Shown here in pieces: positions 18,424-25,482 of a stretch of 64,000 nucleotides of DNA. Position numbers and translations under genes: made by a program. The DNA is taken from contig JAFQQI010000107.1 in the NCBI GenBank assembly GCA_017411305.1, positions 186,001-250,000 of the forward strand, written 5' to 3'. This DNA comes from Lachnospiraceae bacterium (GTDB lineage: Bacteria > Bacillota > Clostridia > Lachnospirales > Lachnospiraceae). How positions within the stretch are numbered: position 1 is the first letter of the stretch; each line of letters opens with the position of its first letter. A model generated the notes under the pieces. It worked only from the letters and a program-made list of their open reading frames with translations. It made no database searches and had not been told where the DNA came from.

Positions 18424-18627
18424 TCACTTGATTTTTTCTTCAGTATAATCTTCCAGCATTATTAATACCATTTCGGTTATGTGATTGTTGCCAATCGCAA
18501 GTTGGAGCGTCATTTGGTCAGTCCAATTTTCATTTTGGGAAAAGTATTTTATCTGGTTTGTGACTGCCTGTAACCGTGTTAATTGGTCATCTGATAACAT
18601 GCATGTACATTCGATAGTATGGTTCAT
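18424..18627 (-). CDS. Small protein of unknown function
   Basis: This 67-residue protein (start MNHTIECTCMLSDDQLTRL) has a mainly helical pattern, no membrane segment and no recognised motif. The longer frame begins at a TTG (18654); I prefer ATG 18627, which has AAAGGA about 12 bases upstream. It is divergent from the XRE-type regulator across a palindromic 103-base gap, an arrangement typical of a self-regulated pair on accessory DNA. I cannot name a function. Confidence 0.5.
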   Translation of the reverse strand: MNHTIECTCMLSDDQLTRLQAVTNQIKYFSQNENWTDQMTLQLAIGNNHITEMVLIMLEDYTEEKIK

Positions 18628-18651
18628 AATTAAAGTAAATCCTTTCTTATG

Positions 18652-18690
18652 CAATAATATGGTACATATATGTACTCTTGTGCATTATTG
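18652..18690. promoter_or_regulatory. Palindromic operator between divergent small genes
   Basis: GTACATATATGTAC (18662-18675) is a perfect 14-base palindrome, flanked by CAATAAT (18652-18658) and ATTATTG (18684-18690) as an outer inverted repeat. A possible promoter for the right-hand gene is TTGTGC (18678) with GATAAT (18702) at 18-base spacing, so the palindrome would overlap or abut the -35 region. Confidence 0.55.
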
Positions 18691-18730
18691 TATTCCAAAT
18701 GGATAATAATATGCAAGAGGAAATATTATT

Positions 18731-18931
18731 ATGATTAGTTATGAACCTTTATGGGAAACAATGCGACAAAAGAATATTAGCCAATACAAATTAATGCAAA
18801 TGGGAATTGATAATAGGATGCTTGACGCATTACGACATAACAAGAATATTACTATGTTGTCATTAGAGAAGATTTGTGATGTATTGGAATGTTCTGCAAG
18901 TGATGTAGTGAAATTTGAGAAAGATAAGTAG
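18731..18931 (+). CDS. Small XRE/Cro-family transcriptional regulator
   Basis: The 66-residue single-domain helix-turn-helix protein has QYKLMQMGIDNRMLDALRHN as the HTH core and ITMLSLEKICDVLECSASDV as the trailing helices, like small Cro/CI (HTH_26) proteins. AGAGG lies 10 bases before the ATG. It probably binds the palindrome just upstream and may control itself, the divergent small gene, or the downstream ubiquitin gene; that last link is only positional. Confidence 0.8.
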   Translation: MISYEPLWETMRQKNISQYKLMQMGIDNRMLDALRHNKNITMLSLEKICDVLECSASDVVKFEKDK

Positions 18932-18988
18932 AAGCTGTGAAAAAGCGGCAAACTTATCTTTTTTCTTTTTTAGAAGGCTAAAAGGAAA

Positions 18989-19017
18989 TTGACAACAAAG
19001 GCAAACAGTATTATTAT
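18989..19017 (+). promoter_or_regulatory. Near-consensus housekeeping promoter for the ubiquitin gene
   Basis: TTGACA (18989-18994), 17-base spacer, TATTAT (19012-19017). The predicted start of transcription near 19024 gives an approximately 120-base leader before the ATG at 19145. Confidence 0.7.
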
Positions 19018-19043
19018 TGAACCTATAACATATAATTATGAAT

Positions 19044-19096
19044 GAAGTGATGGTCTCATCGTTGTGGGTAACAACCCCATAGTTGGTATGACTGTA
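19044..19096 (+). pseudogene. Fragment of a second GGGtGRT gene
   Basis: Aligned by hand to 18190-18243 of the intact GGGtGRT gene, about 44 of 54 columns match with one deleted base. Read in frame it gives [10 protein letters not shown] against GNNPMVGMTV in the intact gene. The match stops where the leader hairpin begins. It is the last trace of a paralogue, now lying in the ubiquitin gene leader. Confidence 0.7.
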
Positions 19097-19126
19097 GACA
19101 ACTCCTGGAAACAGGAGTTGTCTTTC
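19097..19126 (+). promoter_or_regulatory. Leader hairpin, terminator or attenuator-like
   Basis: GACAACTCCTG and CAGGAGTTGTC form a perfect 11-bp stem closed by a GAAA tetraloop, followed by TTTC. It lies between the promoter and the AGGAGG site (about 19129) of the ubiquitin gene. It could terminate transcripts early, stabilise the mRNA 5' end, or be the leftover terminator of the lost paralogue. Confidence 0.55.
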
Positions 19127-19144
19127 ATAGGAGGCAAGTTTTAC

Positions 19145-19882
19145 ATGAAAAAATATATACATTTATTAAAAAATATTACAGCCCTTGTGATAGCGTTCAT
19201 GATATTTATGACTATGTCTGTGGATGCATATGCGATGCAGATTTTTGTAAAAACATTAACAGGGAAAACAATTACTCTTGAGGTAGAGCCGAATGATTCT
19301 ATTGATGCTATCAAAGCCAAAATCCAGGAAAAAGAAGGGATTGCGCCGGATCAGCAGAGGCTTATTTTTGCAGGAAAGCAATTAGAAGAGGGGAAAACCT
19401 TAAGTGATTATAATATTCAGAAAGAGTCGACTTTGCATCTTGTATTGCAATTAAGAGGAGATGAGAATGCGGAAGAACCGGCTGCGCCGGATGAACAAGA
19501 ACATTCCGACTCAGAGGATTCGGATGATGATGACGATTACATTGAAGTGATACCGGAGCCTGTTTATGAAGAATCCAAAGAGGCAAAGGCGTATCGTAAA
19601 TTCAGCGAAGAAACCAAAAATCAAATTAGTGTTGCCGGACAGAATGCAATCATTACCATAGAAGCGGGAGATACCAGCTGTTTTACCGCAGGGATAATAC
19701 AAAAAATCAGTGAAAGGGCTGATTTGGAAGTTATCATTAATTTTACTTATCAAGGGGGACAATATACCATAGTAAAACCTGCCGGGCTTAGTCTTGATGT
19801 TATTTTAGAAGAAAAAGAATTCTATGGTCTTCTATATGTTAATGATAGAATAAATAAGTGGAAACTAGGCATGCTTGAATAG
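19145..19882 (+). CDS. Exported ubiquitin-domain protein (near-eukaryotic ubiquitin)
   Basis: The 245-residue preprotein has a signal peptide at residues 1-30 (two Lys, hydrophobic core, then A-Y-A), so cleavage would expose residue 31, exactly ubiquitin Met1. Residues 31-106 match canonical eukaryotic ubiquitin at 65 of 76 positions by hand alignment. Lys6, 11, 27, 29, 33, 48 and 63 and the Leu8-Ile44-Val70 patch are kept. Changes include Arg72 to Gln and Gly76 to Asp, so there is no diglycine end for conjugation. An acidic linker (about 107-150) and a C-terminal domain (about 151-245; [16 protein letters not shown]) follow, the latter unrecognised. The start has AGGAGG 10 bases upstream; the longer frame from 19064 is leader. 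Codons look like the host's. A secreted ubiquitin homologue is known from Bacteroides fragilis; this one looks closer to the eukaryotic sequence. No E1, E2, E3 or deubiquitinase gene is nearby. Confidence 0.93.
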   Translation: MKKYIHLLKNITALVIAFMIFMTMSVDAYAMQIFVKTLTGKTITLEVEPNDSIDAIKAKIQEKEGIAPDQQRLIFAGKQLEEGKTLSDYNIQKESTLHLVLQLRGDENAEEPAAPDEQEHSDSEDSDDDDDYIEVIPEPVYEESKEAKAYRKFSEETKNQISVAGQNAIITIEAGDTSCFTAGIIQKISERADLEVIINFTYQGGQYTIVKPAGLSLDVILEEKEFYGLLYVNDRINKWKLGMLE

Positions 19883-19894
19883 GAGATGGAAAGT

Positions 19895-20842
19895 ATGAAA
19901 AAAGTAGTGGTATTCGGTGGCGGAACAGGTTTATCCTGTCTGTTATCCGGTTTAAAGCTATTTCCCATAGATGTAACAACCATTATTACAGTCAGTGACA
20001 ACGGAAGCAGCACGGGGGTGTTGAAAGAGGAACTTGATATTCCTGCGGTTGGAGATGTTGGTAAGGTGCTTCTTGCCATGGCAAACGGCGATGATGATTT
20101 AATTAAGCTTCTTCGTTACCGCTTCAGCAAAAGTGGTTCTCTTTATAATCATCCGGTACGCAATATTATTTTGGCAGCGTTGATTGATTTGAAAGGTAAC
20201 CTTACCGAGGCAACCAAATATATGTGTCAGCTTTTAAATATTAAAGGTACGGTACTTCCTTTGACAGAAGAGAAGGTAGAGCTTGTAGGAAAGAGCAAGG
20301 ATAAGGAGTATTTCGGAGAAGAAGAGGTCAGCATGAATATCCGTCATATCCGTAAGCTTGCATATGACCATGACATTCAGATTAGTGATGAAATCAAGCA
20401 TAAGATACTGGATGCAGATTTAATTATTTTCAGTTCAGGAAGCCTTTATACCAGTATTTTGCCGCATTTATTGTCAGAAGAGGTTACTGGTGCTATTGAA
20501 GAAACCAATGCGCCGCTAATGTACATTTCTAATTTGGTAACCCAACCCGGAGAAACTGATGATTATAGTGTAAGCGACCATATAAAAGTACTAAACAGAT
20601 ATTTAAAGAAACGTAAGATTGATATGGTAGTTGCCAACAGTGCTCAGATTGACCGGCGCATTATTGACAAATATTTGACCACAGAAAATAAAAAGGTGGT
20701 TGCTCTTGACCGGGAGGTGCTAAAAGCGCAGAATGTGCGCATCATAGAGGGAGATATTTTCAGCATTGAAAATGAAGTAATCAGACACGATGCACTAAAA
20801 ACTGCCTTTCTGATATTTTCATATCTTATGGAGAATAATTAA
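19895..20842 (+). CDS. yvcK: YvcK/CofD-family UDP-GlcNAc-binding regulator
   Basis: The 315-residue protein has the N-terminal glycine loop VVVFGGGTGLSCLLSGLK and the conserved TVSDNGSSTGVLKEEL and GDVGKVLLAMA blocks of YvcK (GlmR), which tunes carbon flow into cell-wall precursors. I chose ATG 19895, 9 bases after AGGAG; ATG 19886 lies on top of that site. The usual neighbours (rapZ, whiA, murB) are absent. Instead it sits 12 bases behind the ubiquitin gene and may be read from that promoter. Confidence 0.9.
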   Translation: MKKVVVFGGGTGLSCLLSGLKLFPIDVTTIITVSDNGSSTGVLKEELDIPAVGDVGKVLLAMANGDDDLIKLLRYRFSKSGSLYNHPVRNIILAALIDLKGNLTEATKYMCQLLNIKGTVLPLTEEKVELVGKSKDKEYFGEEEVSMNIRHIRKLAYDHDIQISDEIKHKILDADLIIFSSGSLYTSILPHLLSEEVTGAIEETNAPLMYISNLVTQPGETDDYSVSDHIKVLNRYLKKRKIDMVVANSAQIDRRIIDKYLTTENKKVVALDREVLKAQNVRIIEGDIFSIENEVIRHDALKTAFLIFSYLMENN

Positions 20843-20905
20843 ACGCAAATAATCAGACAATTTGAAAAGCGGGTTCAAAGATGAGTAAAAATAAATAAAT
20901 AAAGC

Positions 20906-20934
20906 TTGCAATATTCAGACATATATGATATAGT
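20906..20934 (+). promoter_or_regulatory. Promoter of the small peptide gene
   Basis: TTGCAA (20906-20911), 17-base spacer, TATAGT (20929-20934). It is the only good promoter in the gap and, with the terminator at 21114, defines a transcript of about 200 bases. Confidence 0.6.
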
Positions 20935-20995
20935 AAATATATCAAATAACAAATCCTACTAAAGTATATGATAAAGAGATTGGAGGGCAGATATC

Positions 20996-21079
20996 ATGAA
21001 AGCATATAAATTTTCCAAAGAGTTATATCTGTTACATACAATCAAAGGTGGTCACAAGGGCGGTCCCGGAGACAAGTAA
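20996..21079 (+). CDS. 27-residue peptide, glycine-rich C-terminus
   Basis: ATG 20996 stands 8 bases after GGAGGG and opens a frame of 27 codons: MKAYKFSKELYLLHTIKGG followed by HKGGPGDK. The first half is amphipathic; the second half is rich in Gly, Lys and His. The unit has its own promoter (20906-20934) and terminator (21114-21148), which argues for a real small gene. I do not recognise the family. It could be a signal peptide precursor, a peptide natural product precursor (no maturation gene nearby), or a small regulatory protein. Confidence 0.6.
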   Translation: MKAYKFSKELYLLHTIKGGHKGGPGDK

Positions 21080-21113
21080 CGGAATACGCAGGTATTCCAC
21101 CAAATCAAAGACT

Positions 21114-21148
21114 ACGGTAAAGGGAAGAGAAACCTTTACCGTTTTTTT
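21114..21148 (+). terminator. Terminator of the small peptide unit
   Basis: ACGGTAAAGG pairs with CCTTTACCGT around a 9-base loop, followed by a run of T. A second small stem (GGAATAC/GTATTCC, 21081-21098) lies directly after the peptide stop codon. Confidence 0.88.
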
Positions 21149-21262
21149 GTGATATATTGATGAAACAGAGAAAATGAAATTAGATAAATATACGATTTAA
21201 AAATGTTGTATTTTTTGGTATAATACAAGAGAATAGAAAATTTACATAAAAAGAGGCTGCTT

Positions 21263-23311
21263 ATGGTAAAAGATGAAAAAAGAAAAATTCTGATAGTTGA
21301 TGATGACAGATTGAGTCTGAAGGTGGCATCAGATATTTTAGAGGACGAATATGATGTTGATTGTGTATTCTGCGGGGAAGATTCTCTTACATATCTGAAA
21401 GAAAATACACCGGATTTAATCCTGATGGATTTGCATATGCCGGGCATGGGCGGTAAAGCAGCCATTAGTCAGATTATGTCCTCAAAAACACTTTGTAAGA
21501 TTCCGATTATCTGTCTGACTGCAGATTCCAAGCCGGAAACGGAAATACAATGTCTTACCATGGGTGCCCTTGATTATATTACCAAACCTTTTGTGCCTCA
21601 AGTAACCAAAAGCAGAATCAGCAGGGTGATTGAGCTGAATGAGTTGCGCAATCACTTGGAGGAACAGCTTAATAAAAAAACAGCTTTGCTTGAACAGGTG
21701 ACTGTAAACTTTATCATGGCCATTGCCCATACCATAGATGCAAAAGATGCATATACATCGGGGCATTCCTTGAGAGTAGCTAAGTGTGCTGAAGAGATTG
21801 CCAAGGCTCTTGGGTGGAATGAGGAGCAGGTTTTGAATATCCATTATATTGCGCTTCTCCATGATATCGGAAAAATCGGTATACCGGATGCAATATTAAA
21901 TAAACCGTCTCATCTGACAGATGATGAATTTAACATAATTAAACGACATCCGATTATCGGTCATGCGATACTTAAGGATATCCGGATAATTGAACAGGTA
22001 TCAGAGGGAGCTATGTACCATCATGAACGGTATGACGGAACAGGTTATCCCCATGGATTAAAGGGAGAAGAGATTCCTCTTTGCGCCAGAATTGTAGGAA
22101 TTGCAGATGCTTATGATGCAATGACATCGAACCGCGTATATCGTGCAAAGCTAAGTGACGAAATGGTAATTGCAGAATTTGAGAAGTTTAAAGGGACTCA
22201 GTTTGACCCTGAACTTACGGAGCTGTTTCTGAATATGCTTCGAGGCGGATTCTCCATTCCTCCGGCAGACTGGCTAAATGAATACGCAGAAAAAAATAAC
22301 GAGCTAAACGGTGATAAAGATAAATCGTTGAATAAAGTACTGACGGAATATGCCTTGGAAGCTAGAATTGTTGCCATGTGTGATTCGCTGACCGGACTTT
22401 ACAACAGAAGCTATGCTGAAACCAAAATTCCGCCAACGTTGAAGGAAGATGAAGGCGGAGCACTGTTTGTGATTGATATTGACAATTTTAAAGGGATTAA
22501 TGAAAATTACGGACATATTGCCGGTGATTATACATTAAAGGCGCTTGCGGAAGAATTAAGTGCATATGCCACTGATGATGATGTGATATGCAGAGTAGGT
22601 GGAGATGAATTCATTTTATACCGCAGAGCTTTAACAGACAGAACAGAGATTTCTCTTACTGCAAGAGAATTAATCAGACGGCTTACTTCGAAAATCAGGG
22701 AAAGCAGACACAGCAGTGTGGCTACGGTCTCTGTGGGTATCGGAATATATCCGCAGGATGCAAATACATATGAGATGTTGTTTGATAATGCTGCCAAAGC
22801 ATTATATCATGTGAAAAAGAGCGGAAAAAATGCATTCAGCTTTTACAGTGAAGATGAAAAAGAGAATGCAGGCATTGCAACAACGACAGATATTGATCAA
22901 ATCAGACATATGATTGAAGGAAAAGCCGGTGATTTTAACGGTGTATTCAATGTGGATTATGCGGAGTTCAAACAAATGTATAATTATGTGGAAAGAAGCG
23001 TACTCCGCAATAAAAAGCAGGTTCAAACTCTGTTGTTTACTCTTAGTATAAAAGAAGCTGCATCATACCGCAAAATGGTGCCGGATGAAGCAATGAACAT
23101 TTTGGAAGCGGCTGTTGCATCGTCCCTTCGTATGGTAGATATCGGTACCAGATACAGCAGTGTCCAATATATAGCAATATTGCTTGATTCGGATGAAGCA
23201 GGCGGTAAGATTGTTGGAGAAAGAGTGAAACACAAATTCTTTAAGTTATATGTGAATGGTGATGTGAACCTTTCTTATGACATGCAGACGATGAATCCTA
23301 AGACAATATAG
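21263..23311 (+). CDS. Response regulator with HD-GYP and GGDEF domains
   Basis: This 682-residue c-di-GMP regulator begins with a REC domain (8-125) with phosphorylatable Asp near 55 in LILMDLHMPG and the Lys in ITKPF. Next is an HD-GYP phosphodiesterase domain (about 145-330) with LLHDIGKIGIP and HHERYDGTGYP. A GGDEF domain (about 370-535) follows with intact VGGDEFILYRR. The last about 120 residues form a further alpha/beta domain I cannot name, perhaps a degenerate GGDEF-like fold. Both synthesis and breakdown of c-di-GMP are possible in one protein. No cognate histidine kinase is adjacent. Confidence 0.92.
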   Translation: MVKDEKRKILIVDDDRLSLKVASDILEDEYDVDCVFCGEDSLTYLKENTPDLILMDLHMPGMGGKAAISQIMSSKTLCKIPIICLTADSKPETEIQCLTMGALDYITKPFVPQVTKSRISRVIELNELRNHLEEQLNKKTALLEQVTVNFIMAIAHTIDAKDAYTSGHSLRVAKCAEEIAKALGWNEEQVLNIHYIALLHDIGKIGIPDAILNKPSHLTDDEFNIIKRHPIIGHAILKDIRIIEQVSEGAMYHHERYDGTGYPHGLKGEEIPLCARIVGIADAYDAMTSNRVYRAKLSDEMVIAEFEKFKGTQFDPELTELFLNMLRGGFSIPPADWLNEYAEKNNELNGDKDKSLNKVLTEYALEARIVAMCDSLTGLYNRSYAETKIPPTLKEDEGGALFVIDIDNFKGINENYGHIAGDYTLKALAEELSAYATDDDVICRVGGDEFILYRRALTDRTEISLTARELIRRLTSKIRESRHSSVATVSVGIGIYPQDANTYEMLFDNAAKALYHVKKSGKNAFSFYSEDEKENAGIATTTDIDQIRHMIEGKAGDFNGVFNVDYAEFKQMYNYVERSVLRNKKQVQTLLFTLSIKEAASYRKMVPDEAMNILEAAVASSLRMVDIGTRYSSVQYIAILLDSDEAGGKIVGERVKHKFFKLYVNGDVNLSYDMQTMNPKTI

Positions 23312-23372
23312 ACAGATATTGCATCATCGTATAAAATAATGATATTACATAGCTAAAGAAAGAGGACGAATT

Positions 23373-23936
23373 ATGAAATTTTGTACAAATTGCGGCGCAG
23401 AGATTGCTGATAATTCCAAGTTTTGCAGTAACTGCGGAACCAAATATGAAGAAACAAAGTCTGAATATGATGAGATGTGGGGAAGCGTTCTGGCAGAAGG
23501 AAAGGAAGCAGAAGAAAAGTTAGAAACTGTTTATTCTGCAGATACATCAAAGTATGACGAGTTGGATATTAAATATGAACAAGAACCCTATACCGAATCT
23601 TCTTCATACGGAGGCAAAGTAATTTTCGGGGCTCCGAATCTTCAAGATATTACTCAAGGCTACGAAGTGCCGACAATATCAACTACAGGCAACGGAAATA
23701 TGGGATGTTCCATTGCAGCGATGGTTTGCGGTATCGTATCTTTGGTATGTTGTTGTTTTTGGTATTTCAGTATACTACTTGCCATTGCAGCTATTGTTCT
23801 TGGTATTATATCTATTAAGAAGGCGTATGATGGTAAGGGTATGGCAATTGCAGGTCTGATAACAGGCGGCATCACCATCTTCGCGTTGATTGTACTTTTG
23901 ATTCTGGGCGGAGCAAGTATGCTATTTGAATGGTAA
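23373..23936 (+). CDS. Zinc-ribbon membrane protein (DUF4190-like)
   Basis: The 187-residue protein has an N-terminal zinc ribbon with two CxxC pairs (FCTNCGAEIADNSKFCSNCG), an acidic linker, then two membrane helices in the DUF4190 pattern (GCSIAAMVCGIVSLV; AIAAIVLGIISIKKAYDGKG; GMAIAGLITGGI). Function is unknown. AAAGAGGACG precedes the ATG. The stop overlaps the next gene's first start codon, so it forms a unit with the DUF2752 gene. Confidence 0.85.
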   Translation: MKFCTNCGAEIADNSKFCSNCGTKYEETKSEYDEMWGSVLAEGKEAEEKLETVYSADTSKYDELDIKYEQEPYTESSSYGGKVIFGAPNLQDITQGYEVPTISTTGNGNMGCSIAAMVCGIVSLVCCCFWYFSILLAIAAIVLGIISIKKAYDGKGMAIAGLITGGITIFALIVLLILGGASMLFEW

Positions 23937-24349
23937 TTATGAATAGTGTAAGAATTCGTATTGACACATTTTTCTACCATATAGGCAAAATAATCTGGCT
24001 TCCCGTCTTTTTTGCGGGAAGCTGGTTTGTTAAGAGTGGATTTGAAGATTATAGCGGATATATGGCATGTGATATTTATCGTCTGACACAGTTGCCTTGC
24101 CCCGGCTGTGGAGGTACCAGGGCAGTATACAATTTGTTCCTGGGTGATTTTGTCAAAAGCTTTTGCTACCATCCGGCTGTTCTTTTTGGTTTGGCATTAT
24201 ATTTTCATTTTATGCTGCTTTATTTTTACAGAAAGCATATTACTCACTGCATTGAGAAGAAGGAAATTCACATAGAGATTTATTTATATTTTTTAGCCGG
24301 TGTGATTATTTTACAATGGATAATAAAAATGATATTGATATTTATCTGA
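23930..24349 (+). CDS. DUF2752 membrane protein
   Basis: The 139-residue protein has the DUF2752 hallmark CPGCGGTRAVYNLFLGDF between membrane segments, followed by two further helices. The two cysteines may bind metal or form a disulfide. Function is unknown; it often accompanies zinc-ribbon/DUF4190 genes, as here. The start is uncertain: ATG 23930 overlaps the upstream gene, while ATG 23939 starts just after its stop, and neither has a strong ribosome site. Confidence 0.8.
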   Translation: MVIMNSVRIRIDTFFYHIGKIIWLPVFFAGSWFVKSGFEDYSGYMACDIYRLTQLPCPGCGGTRAVYNLFLGDFVKSFCYHPAVLFGLALYFHFMLLYFYRKHITHCIEKKEIHIEIYLYFLAGVIILQWIIKMILIFI

Positions 24350-24433
24350 AACATTCGATTGAGTCTTGCACGGAAAGTAAAAGTAGGGTATGATAGGAAT
24401 ATCTTAAGGTTATACATAGGGAGGAAATAAAAA

Positions 24434-24700
24434 ATGGATGCAAAAACAACAGGAATCGTAGGTTATCTTACTTGGATTGGCTTTATTATTGCCGTTTGTG
24501 CAGGTGATAAGGAAGGAGCTAAATTCCATTTAAATCAGGCACTTGTTATCTTTTTGTTCGGACTTTTAAGCATTATTCCCTGCTTGGGACAGATTTGGGG
24601 AATCTTCATTTTTGTTTGTTGGATTATGGGATTAATCGCAGCTATCAATGAAGAAGAGAAAGAAGTGCCGCTTATTGGTAAAGTAAGAATTTTGAAATAA
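24434..24700 (+). CDS. Small membrane protein, DUF4870-like
   Basis: The 88-residue protein has three short hydrophobic segments (IVGYLTWIGFIIAVCAGD, ALVIFLFGLLSIIPCLG, WGIFIFVCWIMGLIAAIN) and the KFHLNQAL motif typical of small DUF4870-like proteins. GGGAGG precedes the ATG. Function is unknown. Confidence 0.75.
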   Translation: MDAKTTGIVGYLTWIGFIIAVCAGDKEGAKFHLNQALVIFLFGLLSIIPCLGQIWGIFIFVCWIMGLIAAINEEEKEVPLIGKVRILK

Positions 24701-24710
24701 GATAAAGTAA

Positions 24711-24742
24711 AAGCCGCTTAAGTTTTCTTAAGCGGCTTTTTA
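24711..24742. terminator. Bidirectional terminator
   Basis: AAGCCGCTTAAG pairs with CTTAAGCGGCTT around TTTT, with T on one side and A on the other. It serves the small membrane gene and the convergent lipoprotein gene. Confidence 0.88.
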
Positions 24743-24746
24743 AGTA

Positions 24747-25310
24747 TCATTGTTCAGATTCAGTGTTAACTTCAGAATCAGCATTAACTTTAGATTCCGT
24801 GTTGTTTTCGGGTTCCGTTTCCTCTTCATAGGTGTAAATTTCTTCAGGAAGATCACCGTGAAGTATGGAAACAATATATTGAATTCTCAGATTGGCGCGA
24901 TCATAATTTTGCTTGGCAACATCTGCAAGAATCGTATCAAAAGGTTCTGCTTCAAAGGCCTGATGATAGTAGGATACAGCTTCTGTCATATAATCACTGG
25001 CTTCATCAGCAAGTTCTTCTACACCGGGAAAGCCTTCGGGTACGGGAAGGGAAGCCATCTGCTGAAAGTTGGTGTCCATAGAGTCTAATAATGATAATAA
25101 ATCACTTACAGCTGTTTCGGATTCCGGATCAATAGAATTGATGGCAGAATCAAAGGTTTGGATATTTTCAAAAAACTGATTCATATTTGCTTTATAGGTA
25201 TCAAGCTCAGCGTTGCTTTTGCATCCGCTAAGACAAAAAGAGCTTATAAGAAAACTGCAAAACGCAGCAGTTTTTATTTTTTGCAAAAAGTTGCTGTTAT
25301 TAAGTTTCAA
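24747..25310 (-). CDS. Lipoprotein of unknown function (TTG start)
   Basis: The 187-residue protein has an N-terminal signal (LQKIKTAAFCSFLISSFCLSGC) ending in the lipobox LSGC, then a helical domain (about 30-155) and a Glu/Asn/Thr-rich tail. The open frame extends much further upstream, but no methionine lies near the signal; a TTG at 25310 stands behind a perfect GGAGGA at 9 bases, which sets the start. It is probably anchored to the outer membrane face. The family is not recognised. Confidence 0.75.
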   Translation of the reverse strand: MKLNNSNFLQKIKTAAFCSFLISSFCLSGCKSNAELDTYKANMNQFFENIQTFDSAINSIDPESETAVSDLLSLLDSMDTNFQQMASLPVPEGFPGVEELADEASDYMTEAVSYYHQAFEAEPFDTILADVAKQNYDRANLRIQYIVSILHGDLPEEIYTYEEETEPENNTESKVNADSEVNTESEQ

Positions 25311-25482
25311 AATACTTCCTCCAAGAGTCTGATTATCATATGTATATAAATTATCATAGTTGTGAAGTGAAGTCAAATGAGTAATTTTGATTTCATAAGT
25401 GAAAAGATATAATTGTTCAATTGTAGTTTTATTAAAATTATGATACCATGAGAAAATAAGTATAAAATAGGCGGAAAGTTGA

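Noticed and set aside
19064-19144. Longer ubiquitin reading frame beginning [11 protein letters not shown]
   Set aside because: This part is the GGGtGRT fragment and leader hairpin; the AGGAGG site and signal peptide begin at 19145.
25311-25482. SAM or cobalamin riboswitch upstream of metH
   Set aside because: No recognisable conserved core or terminator/antiterminator pair; the segment is simple AT-rich leader shared with the divergent lipoprotein.
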